A stretch of 64,000 nt of DNA, taken from the NCBI GenBank assembly GCA_050008715.1, contig JBEKMC010000003.1, positions 1-64,000 on the forward strand, in the 5' to 3' direction. The notes beneath the pieces were generated by a model. That model ran no database searches and was not told the DNA's origin. It was given only the letters and a program-made list of their open reading frames with translations. The stretch comes from JAKACA01 sp050008715. GTDB lineage: Bacteria; Actinomycetota; Acidimicrobiia; Acidimicrobiales; Bog-793. Below, piece by piece: positions 35,116-43,445 of the stretch (position 1 is the first letter of the stretch; each line of letters opens with the position of its first letter). The position numbers and the translations under genes were made by a program.

Positions 35116-36260
35116 GTCTCGAGAACGTCACGAAGACCTACCCCAACGGCTTCGAGGCGGTCAGAGGTGTCGACCTCGACGTCTCAGACGGTGAGTTCGT
35201 CGTCCTCGTCGGTCCGTCCGGGTGTGGCAAGACGACGCTGCTGCGCATGGTGGCCGGCCTCGAGCAGATCACCTCCGGAACCCTGCGCATCGGGGAGACG
35301 GTCATGAACGAGGTCGCGCCGAAGAACCGCGACCTCGCCATGGTCTTCCAGAACTACGCCCTCTATCCGAATATGACCGTGGCACAGAACATCGGCTTCC
35401 CGCTCAAGGTTCGCGGGATGCCGCGCAACGAGATCCGAGGCAAGGTCGCCCAGGCGGCCGAATTGATGGGCCTCACGAAGCTCCTCGACCAGCGGCCCGG
35501 GAGGCTCTCCGGCGGGCAGCGTCAGCGCGTGGCCATGGGGCGGGCGATCGTTCGCGAGCCTGCGGCGTTCCTCATGGACGAGCCATTGTCCAACCTCGAC
35601 GCCCGGCTGCGCGTCCAGATGCGGGCGGAGATCAGCCGGCTGCAGCGGCGCCTTGGAGTGGCGACGCTCTATGTGACCCACGACCAGACCGAGGCGATGA
35701 CGATGGGAGACCGCGTCGCCGTGCTCGCCGAAGGCAAAGTGCGGCAATGCGACGTCCCTCAGCTCATCTACGACCACCCGACCGACCTGTTCGTGGCGGG
35801 GTTCATCGGCTCGCCGGCGATGAACCTGTACGAGGCGCGCCTGAGCGCCGACGCCCGCACACTCCAACTCGGATCGCAGCGGCTCGAGCTCCCCGACTCG
35901 CTGCTCGTGAGACGGCCGAAGCTGGCAAGCCACCGGGACTCCCCTGTCGTGGTCGGTTTCCGCCCAGAGCACCTCGAGGTCTCCGAAGGGAGCGGGCGAC
36001 CGGGATTCGCCGGAGACGTCGATCTTGTCGAACCGCTCGGCTCCGAGCTCCTCGTCCACTTCGCCGTCGATGCCACCCCCGTTCGCACTCACGAGGCAGA
36101 GCCGGCTGAGAGCGTGGCCCTCGGGGGAACGGTTGGGGAAGGTATCGCCAGAGTGAACGCCGCCGCCGGCGTCAAGCCCGGTGGTCGCCTCCGCCTCGAG
36201 ATCGACGCCGATCGCATCCACTTCTTCGACCCCGCCAGCGAGGTGTCGATCTCGGAGTAG
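35103..36260 (+). CDS. ABC transporter ATP-binding protein, MsmK/UgpC type
   Basis: A 385-residue ATPase for the importer. Walker A is GPSGCGKTT (residues 37-45), the Q-loop MVFQNYALYPNMTV, signature LSGGQRQR from 135, Walker B FLMDEPLSNLD and the H-loop LYVTHDQTEAM. Residues 240-380 form the TOBE/MalK-type regulatory domain (VVVGFRPEHLEVSEG). It is placed last, after the mannosidase, which differs from the usual position beside the permeases. Overlap of 13 bp with the mannosidase indicates coupling. Confidence 0.95.
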   Translation: MATVSLENVTKTYPNGFEAVRGVDLDVSDGEFVVLVGPSGCGKTTLLRMVAGLEQITSGTLRIGETVMNEVAPKNRDLAMVFQNYALYPNMTVAQNIGFPLKVRGMPRNEIRGKVAQAAELMGLTKLLDQRPGRLSGGQRQRVAMGRAIVREPAAFLMDEPLSNLDARLRVQMRAEISRLQRRLGVATLYVTHDQTEAMTMGDRVAVLAEGKVRQCDVPQLIYDHPTDLFVAGFIGSPAMNLYEARLSADARTLQLGSQRLELPDSLLVRRPKLASHRDSPVVVGFRPEHLEVSEGSGRPGFAGDVDLVEPLGSELLVHFAVDATPVRTHEAEPAESVALGGTVGEGIARVNAAAGVKPGGRLRLEIDADRIHFFDPASEVSISE

Positions 36261-36294
36261 GACCGGAGGCGGGCCGCAGGCGCCCGGCAGCGGG

Positions 36295-36783
36295 TCAGCG
36301 AATGGGGCTTCCGAAGCGAATTACATTGCCGTCGGGATCGGTGATGGAGCCTTCCCGCTTGCCGTAGTCCTCATCTCGCGGGCCGTGCACTTCGATCCCG
36401 GCTTGTGCCCACTCCTCGGCCGCCCGGTCGGCATCTTGGCAGTGGATGTAGAGAGAACCCTGACCGGGAACTTCGTCGCCTACAGCTTGGGCCAGGTGGA
36501 CTGTGAGGTCGCGATCCCGGTGAGCGAAGGCATAGGTGTCATCGTGGAACGACGTCTCGAAGCCGGCACCCTCGAACCAAGCGACCGAGCGGGTGACATC
36601 GGCGACCTTGAAGATCGCCTCGAACCCCGTGACCAGCCAAGTTCCGGCCATGAGTTGCAGTTGGCCGTCTCGCTGCCCGTTTAGCCCGGCGAGGCAGTTG
36701 TGGCAGATCGGCAGGTCGGGATGCGCCCGCAGCCTGACCCACCAATCGACCGACATCGAGCAGCACGCACACGCCTGAGCCAT
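36295..36783 (-). CDS. VOC-family protein with an N-terminal cysteine cluster
   Basis: A 162-residue protein. Residues 1-40 hold five cysteines (ACACCSMSVDWWVRLRAHPD, then LPICHNCLAGL), forming a likely zinc ribbon with one extra cysteine. Residues 50-160 form a single glyoxalase/bleomycin-resistance domain: FEAIFKVADVTRSVAWFEGA, FAHRDRDLTVHLAQ and GSITDPDGNVIRFGSP. I start it at ATG 36783 because the 46 codons further upstream are low-complexity and Arg/Asp-rich. Its 3' end meets the operon end convergently with 34 bp between. Single-domain VOC proteins work as dimers. A zinc-ribbon/VOC fusion is unusual to me. Confidence 0.72.
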   Translation of the reverse strand: MAQACACCSMSVDWWVRLRAHPDLPICHNCLAGLNGQRDGQLQLMAGTWLVTGFEAIFKVADVTRSVAWFEGAGFETSFHDDTYAFAHRDRDLTVHLAQAVGDEVPGQGSLYIHCQDADRAAEEWAQAGIEVHGPRDEDYGKREGSITDPDGNVIRFGSPIR

Positions 36784-36902
36784 GGCCGACCATGGTAGGT
36801 CCGTGTCGTCATCACGGCCCGTACGTGAACCCGCTTCCGCGTCGGCGTCGGTGACCTGGGTCTGGAGACGCCGTTTGACCCAGTCGCGCTCACCGTGGGC
36901 CC

Positions 36903-37493
36903 TCAGCGAGAGGCGCCCCACGCCCGCGCGGTGGCCAGCAGGTCCGGCGAGCCATGTCGTCGCTCGACGCGGACGACTCGGACATCGCAGAACCCGGCCT
37001 GATCGAGAGCGGCGGCCAGATCAGGTGCCGTCCAACAGGCGAAGAACCGCCCGGGAAAGTCGTCATCGGGTAGCGCGTAGCCTTCGTAGTCGCCCTCGAT
37101 CAGCGTCGCCATGATCAACCCGCCGGCACTCAGCACCCGCCGCGCCTCGGCCAACGCAGATGCAAGGCGGCCTTTTGGAAGGTGCAGGTAGGAGTGCCTC
37201 GCGAAGATCCCGTCGAGGCAGCCGTCGCCGAGGGGGAGACGCTCGAGGTCGGCTCGAACGAGCGGGAAACCCCGTGGCCTCGCGAGCCACAGCATGGCCG
37301 CCGTGGCGTCGATGCCGATTACCGGCGCCCCGATCTCGCCGAGATAGCGACCGGTCCCGCATCCCAAATCCGCCACGGGACCGAGACCGGCCCGGCGGCG
37401 GAACTGAGCCCCGAGCCCGTCCGTGACGTCCCCTCGGCGCTGCTTCCATGCCGGCGCGATCCGCTCGTACACCCTTACTGTGGCGGCGTCCAT
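36903..37493 (-). CDS. Class I SAM-dependent methyltransferase
   Basis: A 196-residue methyltransferase. Motif I VADLGCGTGRYLGEIGAPVI, then GIDATAAMLW, RADLERLPLGDGCLDGIFA and ARRVLSAGGLIMATL show the full class I core. The N-terminus VYERIAPAWKQRRGD is typical of small, soluble type-11 family members. It is 119 bp upstream of the VOC gene on the same strand and divergent from the dioxygenase gene. The substrate is unknown. Confidence 0.87.
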   Translation of the reverse strand: MDAATVRVYERIAPAWKQRRGDVTDGLGAQFRRRAGLGPVADLGCGTGRYLGEIGAPVIGIDATAAMLWLARPRGFPLVRADLERLPLGDGCLDGIFARHSYLHLPKGRLASALAEARRVLSAGGLIMATLIEGDYEGYALPDDDFPGRFFACWTAPDLAAALDQAGFCDVRVVRVERRHGSPDLLATARAWGASR

Positions 37494-37681
37494 CGCCCCG
37501 AGTATTCATCACTCGGGCGCCGTATGCGCGGCGGAGCCCGGGGTGCGACGGTCGCAGGGTCTCACGCAGATATCGGCCCGCCGCAAGCGAGCGGGCGTCC
37601 GGTTACGAGAGGCCGAGATTCCTGCGCCTAAGCTGGTGTCGTGCCAATGATGAAGCGCCGGGATTCCTCGACGCAACGGCG

Positions 37682-38596
37682 ATGAGCTGGGCGCCGCGGC
37701 AACTCATGCCTGCGGCCTTCCTGGGCCACGGCAATCCGATGAACGCGCTCGAGCACAATCGGTACACGGAGTCGTGGCGAGCCTTCGGGGAATCAGTGCC
37801 GAGACCTCGCGCCATCCTCGTCATCTCGGCGCACTGGTTCATCAACGCCACAGCCGTCACTGCGATGGACAGACCACGAGTCATCCACGACTTCTATGGC
37901 TTTCCAGACGAGCTGTTCGCCTTCGACTATCCGGCCCCCGGCGCCCCTGACGTGGCAGCCGAAGTCGTCGAGATCGTCAAACCCCGTTGGGTGGGCCTGG
38001 ACGTCGACAGCTGGGGCCTCGATCACGGTACCTGGTCCCTGCTGGCTCACGCCTTCCCCGACGCGGACATCCCCGTCGTGCAACTGTCGATCAACGCCGT
38101 ACAGCCACTCGAATACCATTTCGAGATCGGCGAGCGTCTGGCTCCGCTCCGCCGGGACGGCGTGCTGATCGTCGGCAGCGGCAACGTCGTGCACAACTTG
38201 CAGGCGATGGACTGGAGCAGAGCAGATGCGGGATTCGACTGGGCGCATCGTTTTGACGACGCCGCCCGCGCCTTGATGCTGAACGCCCCGGGCGATATCA
38301 ACCGCCTCGCGTCACACCCTGACACGGTGAGAGCCGTCCCGACCCCCGATCATTTCCTGCCTCTTGCCTACATCGCCGGCATCGCCGCTGCTGGGGGCAG
38401 CGAAGGCGAGGTGCTCGTCGACGGCTACGCGTTCGGATCTCTGTCGATGACCTCGTATACGGTCGGCGCAGCGCTGCCCACGAACCATGTGGAATCGCCG
38501 CCAGCGGCGAGCACCATATCGAACGAGAGGCTCCCCGATCCGGGCGCGATGACGGATCCGGGCGCGATGGCCCCGCCCGACGAGACGAACCTCTAG
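37682..38596 (+). CDS. LigB-type extradiol dioxygenase, YgiD (4,5-DOPA dioxygenase) family
   Basis: A 304-residue class III ring-cleavage dioxygenase. The match with Escherichia coli YgiD is strong: MPAAFLGHGNPMNALEHNRY, AILVISAHWFINAT, VIHDFYGFPDELF, SWGLDHGTWSLL and VGSGNVVHNL, which carry the metal-ligand histidines. The family binds Zn or Fe(II) and cleaves catechol-type rings. ATG 37682 (MSWAPRQL) is 8 codons before the conserved MPA. The last 40 residues are low-complexity with a DPGAM repeat and are probably not part of the enzyme core. Confidence 0.9.
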   Translation: MSWAPRQLMPAAFLGHGNPMNALEHNRYTESWRAFGESVPRPRAILVISAHWFINATAVTAMDRPRVIHDFYGFPDELFAFDYPAPGAPDVAAEVVEIVKPRWVGLDVDSWGLDHGTWSLLAHAFPDADIPVVQLSINAVQPLEYHFEIGERLAPLRRDGVLIVGSGNVVHNLQAMDWSRADAGFDWAHRFDDAARALMLNAPGDINRLASHPDTVRAVPTPDHFLPLAYIAGIAAAGGSEGEVLVDGYAFGSLSMTSYTVGAALPTNHVESPPAASTISNERLPDPGAMTDPGAMAPPDETNL

Positions 38597-38620
38597 ATCT
38601 GCCGAGGCGAATCCCCACCC

Positions 38621-41530
38621 ATGTCGACCGACCGCCGATTCATTGATGAGCCCATCCGCTCATGGTTACAGCGAGTTATTGACAGTGCTCGTGCCTCATG
38701 GGACGCGCAGGAGAGAAACGTCTCAAGTGTCCCCACCAGGCAGTCGATAAGAACTCCGGTGTCATCGCAAGACCGGATGGTCGATCGCGCCCCCGCGGGC
38801 ACTCCAGAGGACAGCGAGCGCGCCGCGAGAAGAGCCCAGGTCAGCGAAGGTGGCGGCGCCGTTTCACGGCTTTCTGGACCTGAGCCAACGGCAGACCAGC
38901 TGACACAAGAACGGCCGGCAGCCGGCCCGCCGTCGGCGGCAGCGCGCGTCATCCTCCTCTCGGTACTGATGACCGTTGCGTCAGTCGTGCTGCTGATTCG
39001 GGGTCCACTTCACAACATCGCCCGCATCGCGGTCCCAGGCAGCGTCATGCCGCAGATCGGCGTGGCAGCCGTCTTGATGGTGCTGTCGGCGGCAGCCGTA
39101 CTGGCACCCGTGTCCTTCCATCACCGCGGGCACACGTACCTGTTCAGCCTCGGTGAAGTCCCTTTGCTGCTCGGCCTCGTCTTCGCCGGCCCCGGCTACC
39201 TGGTCCTCAGCCGCGTCCTCGGCGAGGCCATCGGCCTCGGCGTCGTTCGCCGTCAGTCACCGCTCAAGCTCGCATTCAACCTCGCGACTGGCGCCCTCAC
39301 AGCCGTGCTCGCCGACGTCGTCTACCGCGAGGTCCTGCAGGGCGGCGTGCCGACACAACCGAGCGGCTGGGGCGCGGGCACCGCCGCTCTCACCACGGCG
39401 GCACTGGCGGCTCAGATCGCCGTCGCCGTGGTGGTGCGCATCCACGGCCAGGGCCGGCAGCGCTCGACGCGGTTCGAGTTCCTCACGTTCGCGCTCGTCT
39501 TGCTCGCGAGCGTCGGGCTTGCCTTCGTCGTCCTCGACGCCGCGTACCAGAACCGCTGGACCGTGCTGCCGCTCCTCATCGTCGGCGGGCTGATCGTGTT
39601 CGCCTACCGCGGTTACCTGCGCCTCACGAAGCGGTTTGGCGCGCTTCAGCAGCTCTACGACTTCGGCCGGTCACTCGGAGGCTCACAGATCGAACCCACA
39701 CAGACCGTGTGGGCAGTGCTGGAACGGGTGCAATCCGTCATGCGGGCCAATCGGGCCGAGGTCATCCTCACCGAGGCGTGGCCGATCGGCCGCCGCCTTG
39801 CCCTGCACGACGAAGAGAGGTCCTTCGAGAACGGCGTGGTCCTCGACAAGTCGGTCGCCATCTCGAAGGTGGTCTCAGAGGGACGAGTGAGCCTTCACAC
39901 CTGCCAGACCGATCCCTCCGCCCCGGCGCTCATGAACGACCCCGTGATCGGGCAGTTCCGCGAAGCGCTCGTGGCGCCGCTCACCAGCGGAGAGCGAATC
40001 TTCGGAGCCCTCATCGCGCTCGACCGGCAGGAGGAGCTGGACGCGTTCGACGACGACGACCTGCGGCTCTTCGAGGCGCTCGCCACCCACGCCAGCACCA
40101 CACTCGAACGGGCGCGGCTGGTGGAGGAGCTGCGGCTGGAAGCGGAAAGCAAGTCTCACCAGGCGATGCACGACACTCTCACCGGGTTGCCGAACCGCAC
40201 GCTCTTCCTGGAGCGAGCCTCCGCGGCACTCGCCGAGACCGGGCGGGCGGCTGTCGCCTTGCTCGATCTCGACCGGTTCAAAGAGGTCAACGACACCCTC
40301 GGGCACGAGACGGGCGACCGTCTCCTCTGCGAGGTGGCGGAGTGCCTCGTGAGAGCTGCCCGTGGGCGCGCCACGGTCGCTCGCCTCGGAGGAGACGAGT
40401 TCGCGGTCGTCGTGACCGACATCATCGGCCCGGAGGAGGCCATCGGCATCGTCCGTGACCTCGAGGCCGCCCTCACTCGGCCGATGAGCGTCGACGGCAT
40501 CACCTTGGCCGTACGGGCAAGCGCCGGCGTCGCCCTCGCGCCAGAGCACGGCGACAACGTGGCCATGCTGCTGCAGCGTGCCGACATCGCCATGTACCTG
40601 GCGAAGGAGAAGCGCTCGGGCATCGAGCTGTACTCACCGTCGCAGGATCAGAACATGCAGCGCAAGCTCGTCCTCGGAGGCCAGCTTGCTCAGGCGTTGG
40701 CGCACGGTGGCCTCCATGTCGTGTACCAGCCCATCGCCTTGTTGTCGACGGGTGAGCTCGTTCGGGTCGAAGCGCTGTGCCGCTGGGACCATCCTCAGTT
40801 CGGCCAGGTGCCTGCGGACGAATTCATCGCCATCGCCGCCCAGATGGGTCTCATCGGGGACATCACCGACTTCGTGTTGGACGAGGCGTGCGTCGAGGCT
40901 GCGAAGTGGCGTGAAGCCGGTATGTCGATCGGCGTGTCCGTCAACCTCTCCGGACGCGACCTCTCGCGGCCGGAGCTGGTCGACAACGTTGCCGCCCGCC
41001 TGGCAGCGAACGGCCTGTCGCCCAGCTCGCTGACGCTCGAGGTGACCGAGACCGAAGTCATGGCGGATCTCGGTGAGGCCAGTAGCGTCCTCAGCCAGCT
41101 CGGGCAGCTCGGCGTGCGCGTCGCCGTCGACGACTACGGGACGGGATATTCCTCCCTTGCGTACCTGCACCGGCTTCCGCTCACAGAGCTGAAGATCGAC
41201 CGGTCGTTCATCACGAATATGGTCACCGACCAGAGCAACGCCATCATCGTTCGCTCGTCGATCACGATGGCGCACTCGCTCGGCTTGTCGATCGTCGCCG
41301 AAGGCGCCGAGGACGAGCTCACTTGTGCCGTTCTGGCGGACGCCGGCTGCGACGCGGTGCAGGGGTACTACCTGGCACGGCCCCTAAGTGCCTCCACGTT
41401 GAGAGAGTGGCTTGCCACACGGCCGCGCCTGTACTTCTCGCGCGAGTTGCCATCCCCGTTGCGCGTCATCGCCGGCGAGCTACGTAGCGTCCGATCGAGT
41501 CGCGGCGAACTGGGGCAGTTCGGGAGCTAA
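38621..41530 (+). CDS. Membrane GGDEF-EAL protein with a GAF domain
   Basis: A 969-residue cyclic-di-GMP signalling protein. Residues 1-105 are polar and cytoplasmic; about 108-345 hold seven or more membrane helices (ILLSVLMTVASVVLLI, YLVLSRVLGEAIGLGVV). A GAF-like domain follows (FGRSLGGSQIEP, QFREALVAPLTSGERIFGAL, then IALDRQEELDAFDDDDLRLF). GGDEF at 590-594 with LTGLPNRTLFLERA upstream shows an intact cyclase site. EAL at 717-719 (VEALCRWDHPQFG) and later DDYGTGYSSLAYLHRL and the ADAGCDAVQGYYLARPL tail indicate an intact phosphodiesterase domain. It can therefore make or break c-di-GMP; direction is unknown. Confidence 0.93.
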   Translation: MSTDRRFIDEPIRSWLQRVIDSARASWDAQERNVSSVPTRQSIRTPVSSQDRMVDRAPAGTPEDSERAARRAQVSEGGGAVSRLSGPEPTADQLTQERPAAGPPSAAARVILLSVLMTVASVVLLIRGPLHNIARIAVPGSVMPQIGVAAVLMVLSAAAVLAPVSFHHRGHTYLFSLGEVPLLLGLVFAGPGYLVLSRVLGEAIGLGVVRRQSPLKLAFNLATGALTAVLADVVYREVLQGGVPTQPSGWGAGTAALTTAALAAQIAVAVVVRIHGQGRQRSTRFEFLTFALVLLASVGLAFVVLDAAYQNRWTVLPLLIVGGLIVFAYRGYLRLTKRFGALQQLYDFGRSLGGSQIEPTQTVWAVLERVQSVMRANRAEVILTEAWPIGRRLALHDEERSFENGVVLDKSVAISKVVSEGRVSLHTCQTDPSAPALMNDPVIGQFREALVAPLTSGERIFGALIALDRQEELDAFDDDDLRLFEALATHASTTLERARLVEELRLEAESKSHQAMHDTLTGLPNRTLFLERASAALAETGRAAVALLDLDRFKEVNDTLGHETGDRLLCEVAECLVRAARGRATVARLGGDEFAVVVTDIIGPEEAIGIVRDLEAALTRPMSVDGITLAVRASAGVALAPEHGDNVAMLLQRADIAMYLAKEKRSGIELYSPSQDQNMQRKLVLGGQLAQALAHGGLHVVYQPIALLSTGELVRVEALCRWDHPQFGQVPADEFIAIAAQMGLIGDITDFVLDEACVEAAKWREAGMSIGVSVNLSGRDLSRPELVDNVAARLAANGLSPSSLTLEVTETEVMADLGEASSVLSQLGQLGVRVAVDDYGTGYSSLAYLHRLPLTELKIDRSFITNMVTDQSNAIIVRSSITMAHSLGLSIVAEGAEDELTCAVLADAGCDAVQGYYLARPLSASTLREWLATRPRLYFSRELPSPLRVIAGELRSVRSSRGELGQFGS

Positions 41531-41699
41531 ACGTCCTGGCACCGGGCTTTCGCCCCCGCGAAGCGAGGAACAGATCACCGGGTTGGAGGGGCATAGTAGC
41601 AGGCGGATGCTGACGTCCTCGCGTCCAAGAATCAGGAGCGGGAAAGAAACTCAGTTGCCTATAGCGGCCCGACCTGGAAATATGGAGTGCAGGAAAGGA

Positions 41700-41723
41700 G
41701 GGGGGCCGCTGTAACGGCCTCCC
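41700..41723 (+). terminator. Terminator-like hairpin downstream of the GGDEF-EAL gene
   Basis: GGGGGGCCG and CGGCCTCCC pair over 9 bp (one G-U) around the loop CTGTAA, 170 bp after the GGDEF-EAL stop. A run of C/T bases follows (CTCGGCTTCC). The distance is long for a terminator of that gene, so it may belong to a small transcript. Confidence 0.45.
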
Positions 41724-41838
41724 CTCGGCTTCCTAACCTAGTCCCCCCTCGTCTGCCTGAAGGGAGGTGGCCTTTATGACCTGCCGTGACACTAGATGGG
41801 GTTGATGGGATTCGACCTGTAGAGCATCACTGGTTGGC

Positions 41839-41902
41839 AGTGGGCTCCGTGTCGGGCGAGCCCGACGCGGAGTTCCGCTTGTTATATCGGACAGCGCCCA
41901 CT
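41839..41902 (+). ncRNA. Nested stem structure, candidate noncoding RNA
   Basis: An inner 12-bp hairpin, CTCCGTGTCGGG/CCCGACGCGGAG with a CGAG tetraloop (41845-41872, one wobble), lies inside an outer 6-7 bp pairing AGTGGGC/GCCCACT (41839-41845 with 41896-41902). The region between is AT-richer (GTTATATCGG). No known RNA family is recognised. It could be an intrinsic terminator or a short structured RNA ahead of the MFS gene. Confidence 0.35.
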
Positions 41903-41988
41903 CGGACTTAAGGAACTTTCTTCAGCTGGTCCGGAACTTCTCGATCGAGGGTAGGCAGCGGTGCTGGACGAGAGTGCCGTAAGGCAAG

Positions 41989-43314
41989 ATGGGACCCGTG
42001 ACGGCGCGGCTTCCCACGGATAGCACGCCACACCGTCATCCTCGACATCGCCGGAGGGTCATGCCCATTGGGCGACCGTTCTGGCATCTATGGAGCACGT
42101 TCGCGTTGGCGAGCTCCGGAGACGGCTTTGCCTACGGTGCCGTGCCGTTGCTCGCCGTGGTGGTCAATCACCACCCGCTGGCTGTCTCCGCCGTGGCTGC
42201 TGCTGACAGCCTCCCCTGGCTACTCGCAGCGCTGCCGGCCGGCCTGTTCGCCGATCGTTTCGAGCGTGGGCGCCTCATGGCGGTGGTCAACATCGGCCGG
42301 GGGATCTTGCTCGCAGGTCTGGCCCTCCTGGTCGCCTTCCACGAGATCAACCTCGCCTTGTTGATACTGTTCGTGCTCGCCAACGGCACGGCGCGCACCC
42401 TCTACTACTCCGCTTCGCAAGCAGCAATCCCAGAGCTTGTGCCGCTCGGCTCTCTCGGAAGGGCCAACGGTGTCATCACGGGCACGGAGGCGGCGACCGA
42501 GCACCTCGTGGGACCGATCATCGGCGCGGCGGTCTTCACGCTCCGGCGACTCCTGCCGTTTGTCGCAGACGCCTCGGCCGTCGGTGTGTCCGGCTTCGCG
42601 TTGCTCAGCCTCCGCACACAACCCGCCGATCCGGCGTCGAGCGGTTCCATCTGGGACGGCGTACGCCTCCTGCGCAGTGACGAACGGCTACGCGTCCTCG
42701 TGACGCTCATCGCCGCCCTCTCAGGGCTACAGGGCCTCGTTGCCGGCATCCTTGTGCTCGTGGCGACTCGCAACTGGGGCGTCCACGCCAGCTACTACGG
42801 GGTCTTTCTGGCGGCGGGCGCAGTCGGGAACGTACCGGGTGCGTTGCTGGCGGACAGGATCGTGACGCGGATCGGCAGCGCTGCGACCCTCATCTCGGCG
42901 GCCGTCGTCTCCGGCGTCGCCTACGTCGTCATGGCACTCGCCCATTCCTGGATGCTCGCCGGCCCGGCATTCGTGGTCGTGGGCTTCTCTGTGGCAGCAG
43001 GCAGCGTCGTCGCCATCTCGCTGCGGCAGCAGCTGACACCGAACGAACTGATGGGCCGCGTCGGCTCCGCCTGGCGTGGCATCGTCTGGGGAGCGGCGCC
43101 GGTGGGTGCGCTCCTCGCCGGAGGTCTTGCCGTACTCGGGGGTCTGAGGCTGCCGATCCTTCTCGCCGGCGCAGCGCAATGCTTGGTCGCCGTTGCACTG
43201 GCACGGCCGCTGCTCCGCAGACTCCGGGGCGCCGGGAGCGGGGCTTTCGGCAGCGGGCCTCGACCGTCCGTATTCGGCGGCGCGGCCGACGGCCCGGACT
43301 CGCTGCCTGAGTAG
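41989..43314 (+). CDS. MFS transporter
   Basis: A 441-residue transporter with about 11-12 helices of the major facilitator superfamily (MFS_3 / enterobactin-exporter-like). The loop 2-3 motif is LPAGLFADRFERGRLMAVVN, and matching LLADRIVTRIGSAATLI occurs after helix 8, the usual half-repeat. The N-terminus from ATG 41989 is basic; an internal ATG 42061 (MPIGRPFWHLW) lies just before helix 1 behind GGAGGG and is a good alternative start. The C-terminal tail is Gly/Pro/Asp-rich. The substrate, probably an exported drug or siderophore, is unknown. A tandem repeat begins at the stop codon. Confidence 0.87.
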   Translation: MGPVTARLPTDSTPHRHPRHRRRVMPIGRPFWHLWSTFALASSGDGFAYGAVPLLAVVVNHHPLAVSAVAAADSLPWLLAALPAGLFADRFERGRLMAVVNIGRGILLAGLALLVAFHEINLALLILFVLANGTARTLYYSASQAAIPELVPLGSLGRANGVITGTEAATEHLVGPIIGAAVFTLRRLLPFVADASAVGVSGFALLSLRTQPADPASSGSIWDGVRLLRSDERLRVLVTLIAALSGLQGLVAGILVLVATRNWGVHASYYGVFLAAGAVGNVPGALLADRIVTRIGSAATLISAAVVSGVAYVVMALAHSWMLAGPAFVVVGFSVAAGSVVAISLRQQLTPNELMGRVGSAWRGIVWGAAPVGALLAGGLAVLGGLRLPILLAGAAQCLVAVALARPLLRRLRGAGSGAFGSGPRPSVFGGAADGPDSLPE

Positions 43315-43430
43315 CCCTCAGGACTCGGCGTGGCCCTCAGGAGCCTGGCTGGCCCTCAGGGGGGAGCCTCGTTGGCCTCAGGAGCCTGGCTGGCCGTCAG
43401 GAGCCTGGTTGGCCCTCAGGAGCCTGGTTG
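43314..43430. repeat. Six imperfect tandem repeats, unit about 19 bp
   Basis: Six direct units start with GCCCTCAGG or a close variant and end CTGGCTG/CTGGTTG: lengths 19, 19, 23, 18, 19 and 19 bp from 43314. Each contains CAGGAGCCTG, a short dyad that can fold into a small hairpin. The array fills most of the 131-bp gap between the convergent MFS and hydrolase genes and overlaps the MFS stop codon. Confidence 0.85.
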
Positions 43431-43445
43431 GTCGGACAGGGTTGC

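Larger units (their letters stand above)
41531..41988. other. 458-bp gene-free stretch with hairpins
   Basis: No protein or tRNA gene is seen in this space, and its base composition is less GC-rich than the flanks. Two structured elements are listed separately: a terminator-like hairpin at 41700-41723 and a nested stem structure at 41839-41902. GGAGG-like stretches occur but no frame of useful length follows. The first 160 bp and last 80 bp show nothing I can name. Confidence 0.55.

Noticed and set aside
43314..43430. Possible CRISPR array
   Set aside because: The 19-bp units follow one another without unique spacers, and no cas gene is nearby.
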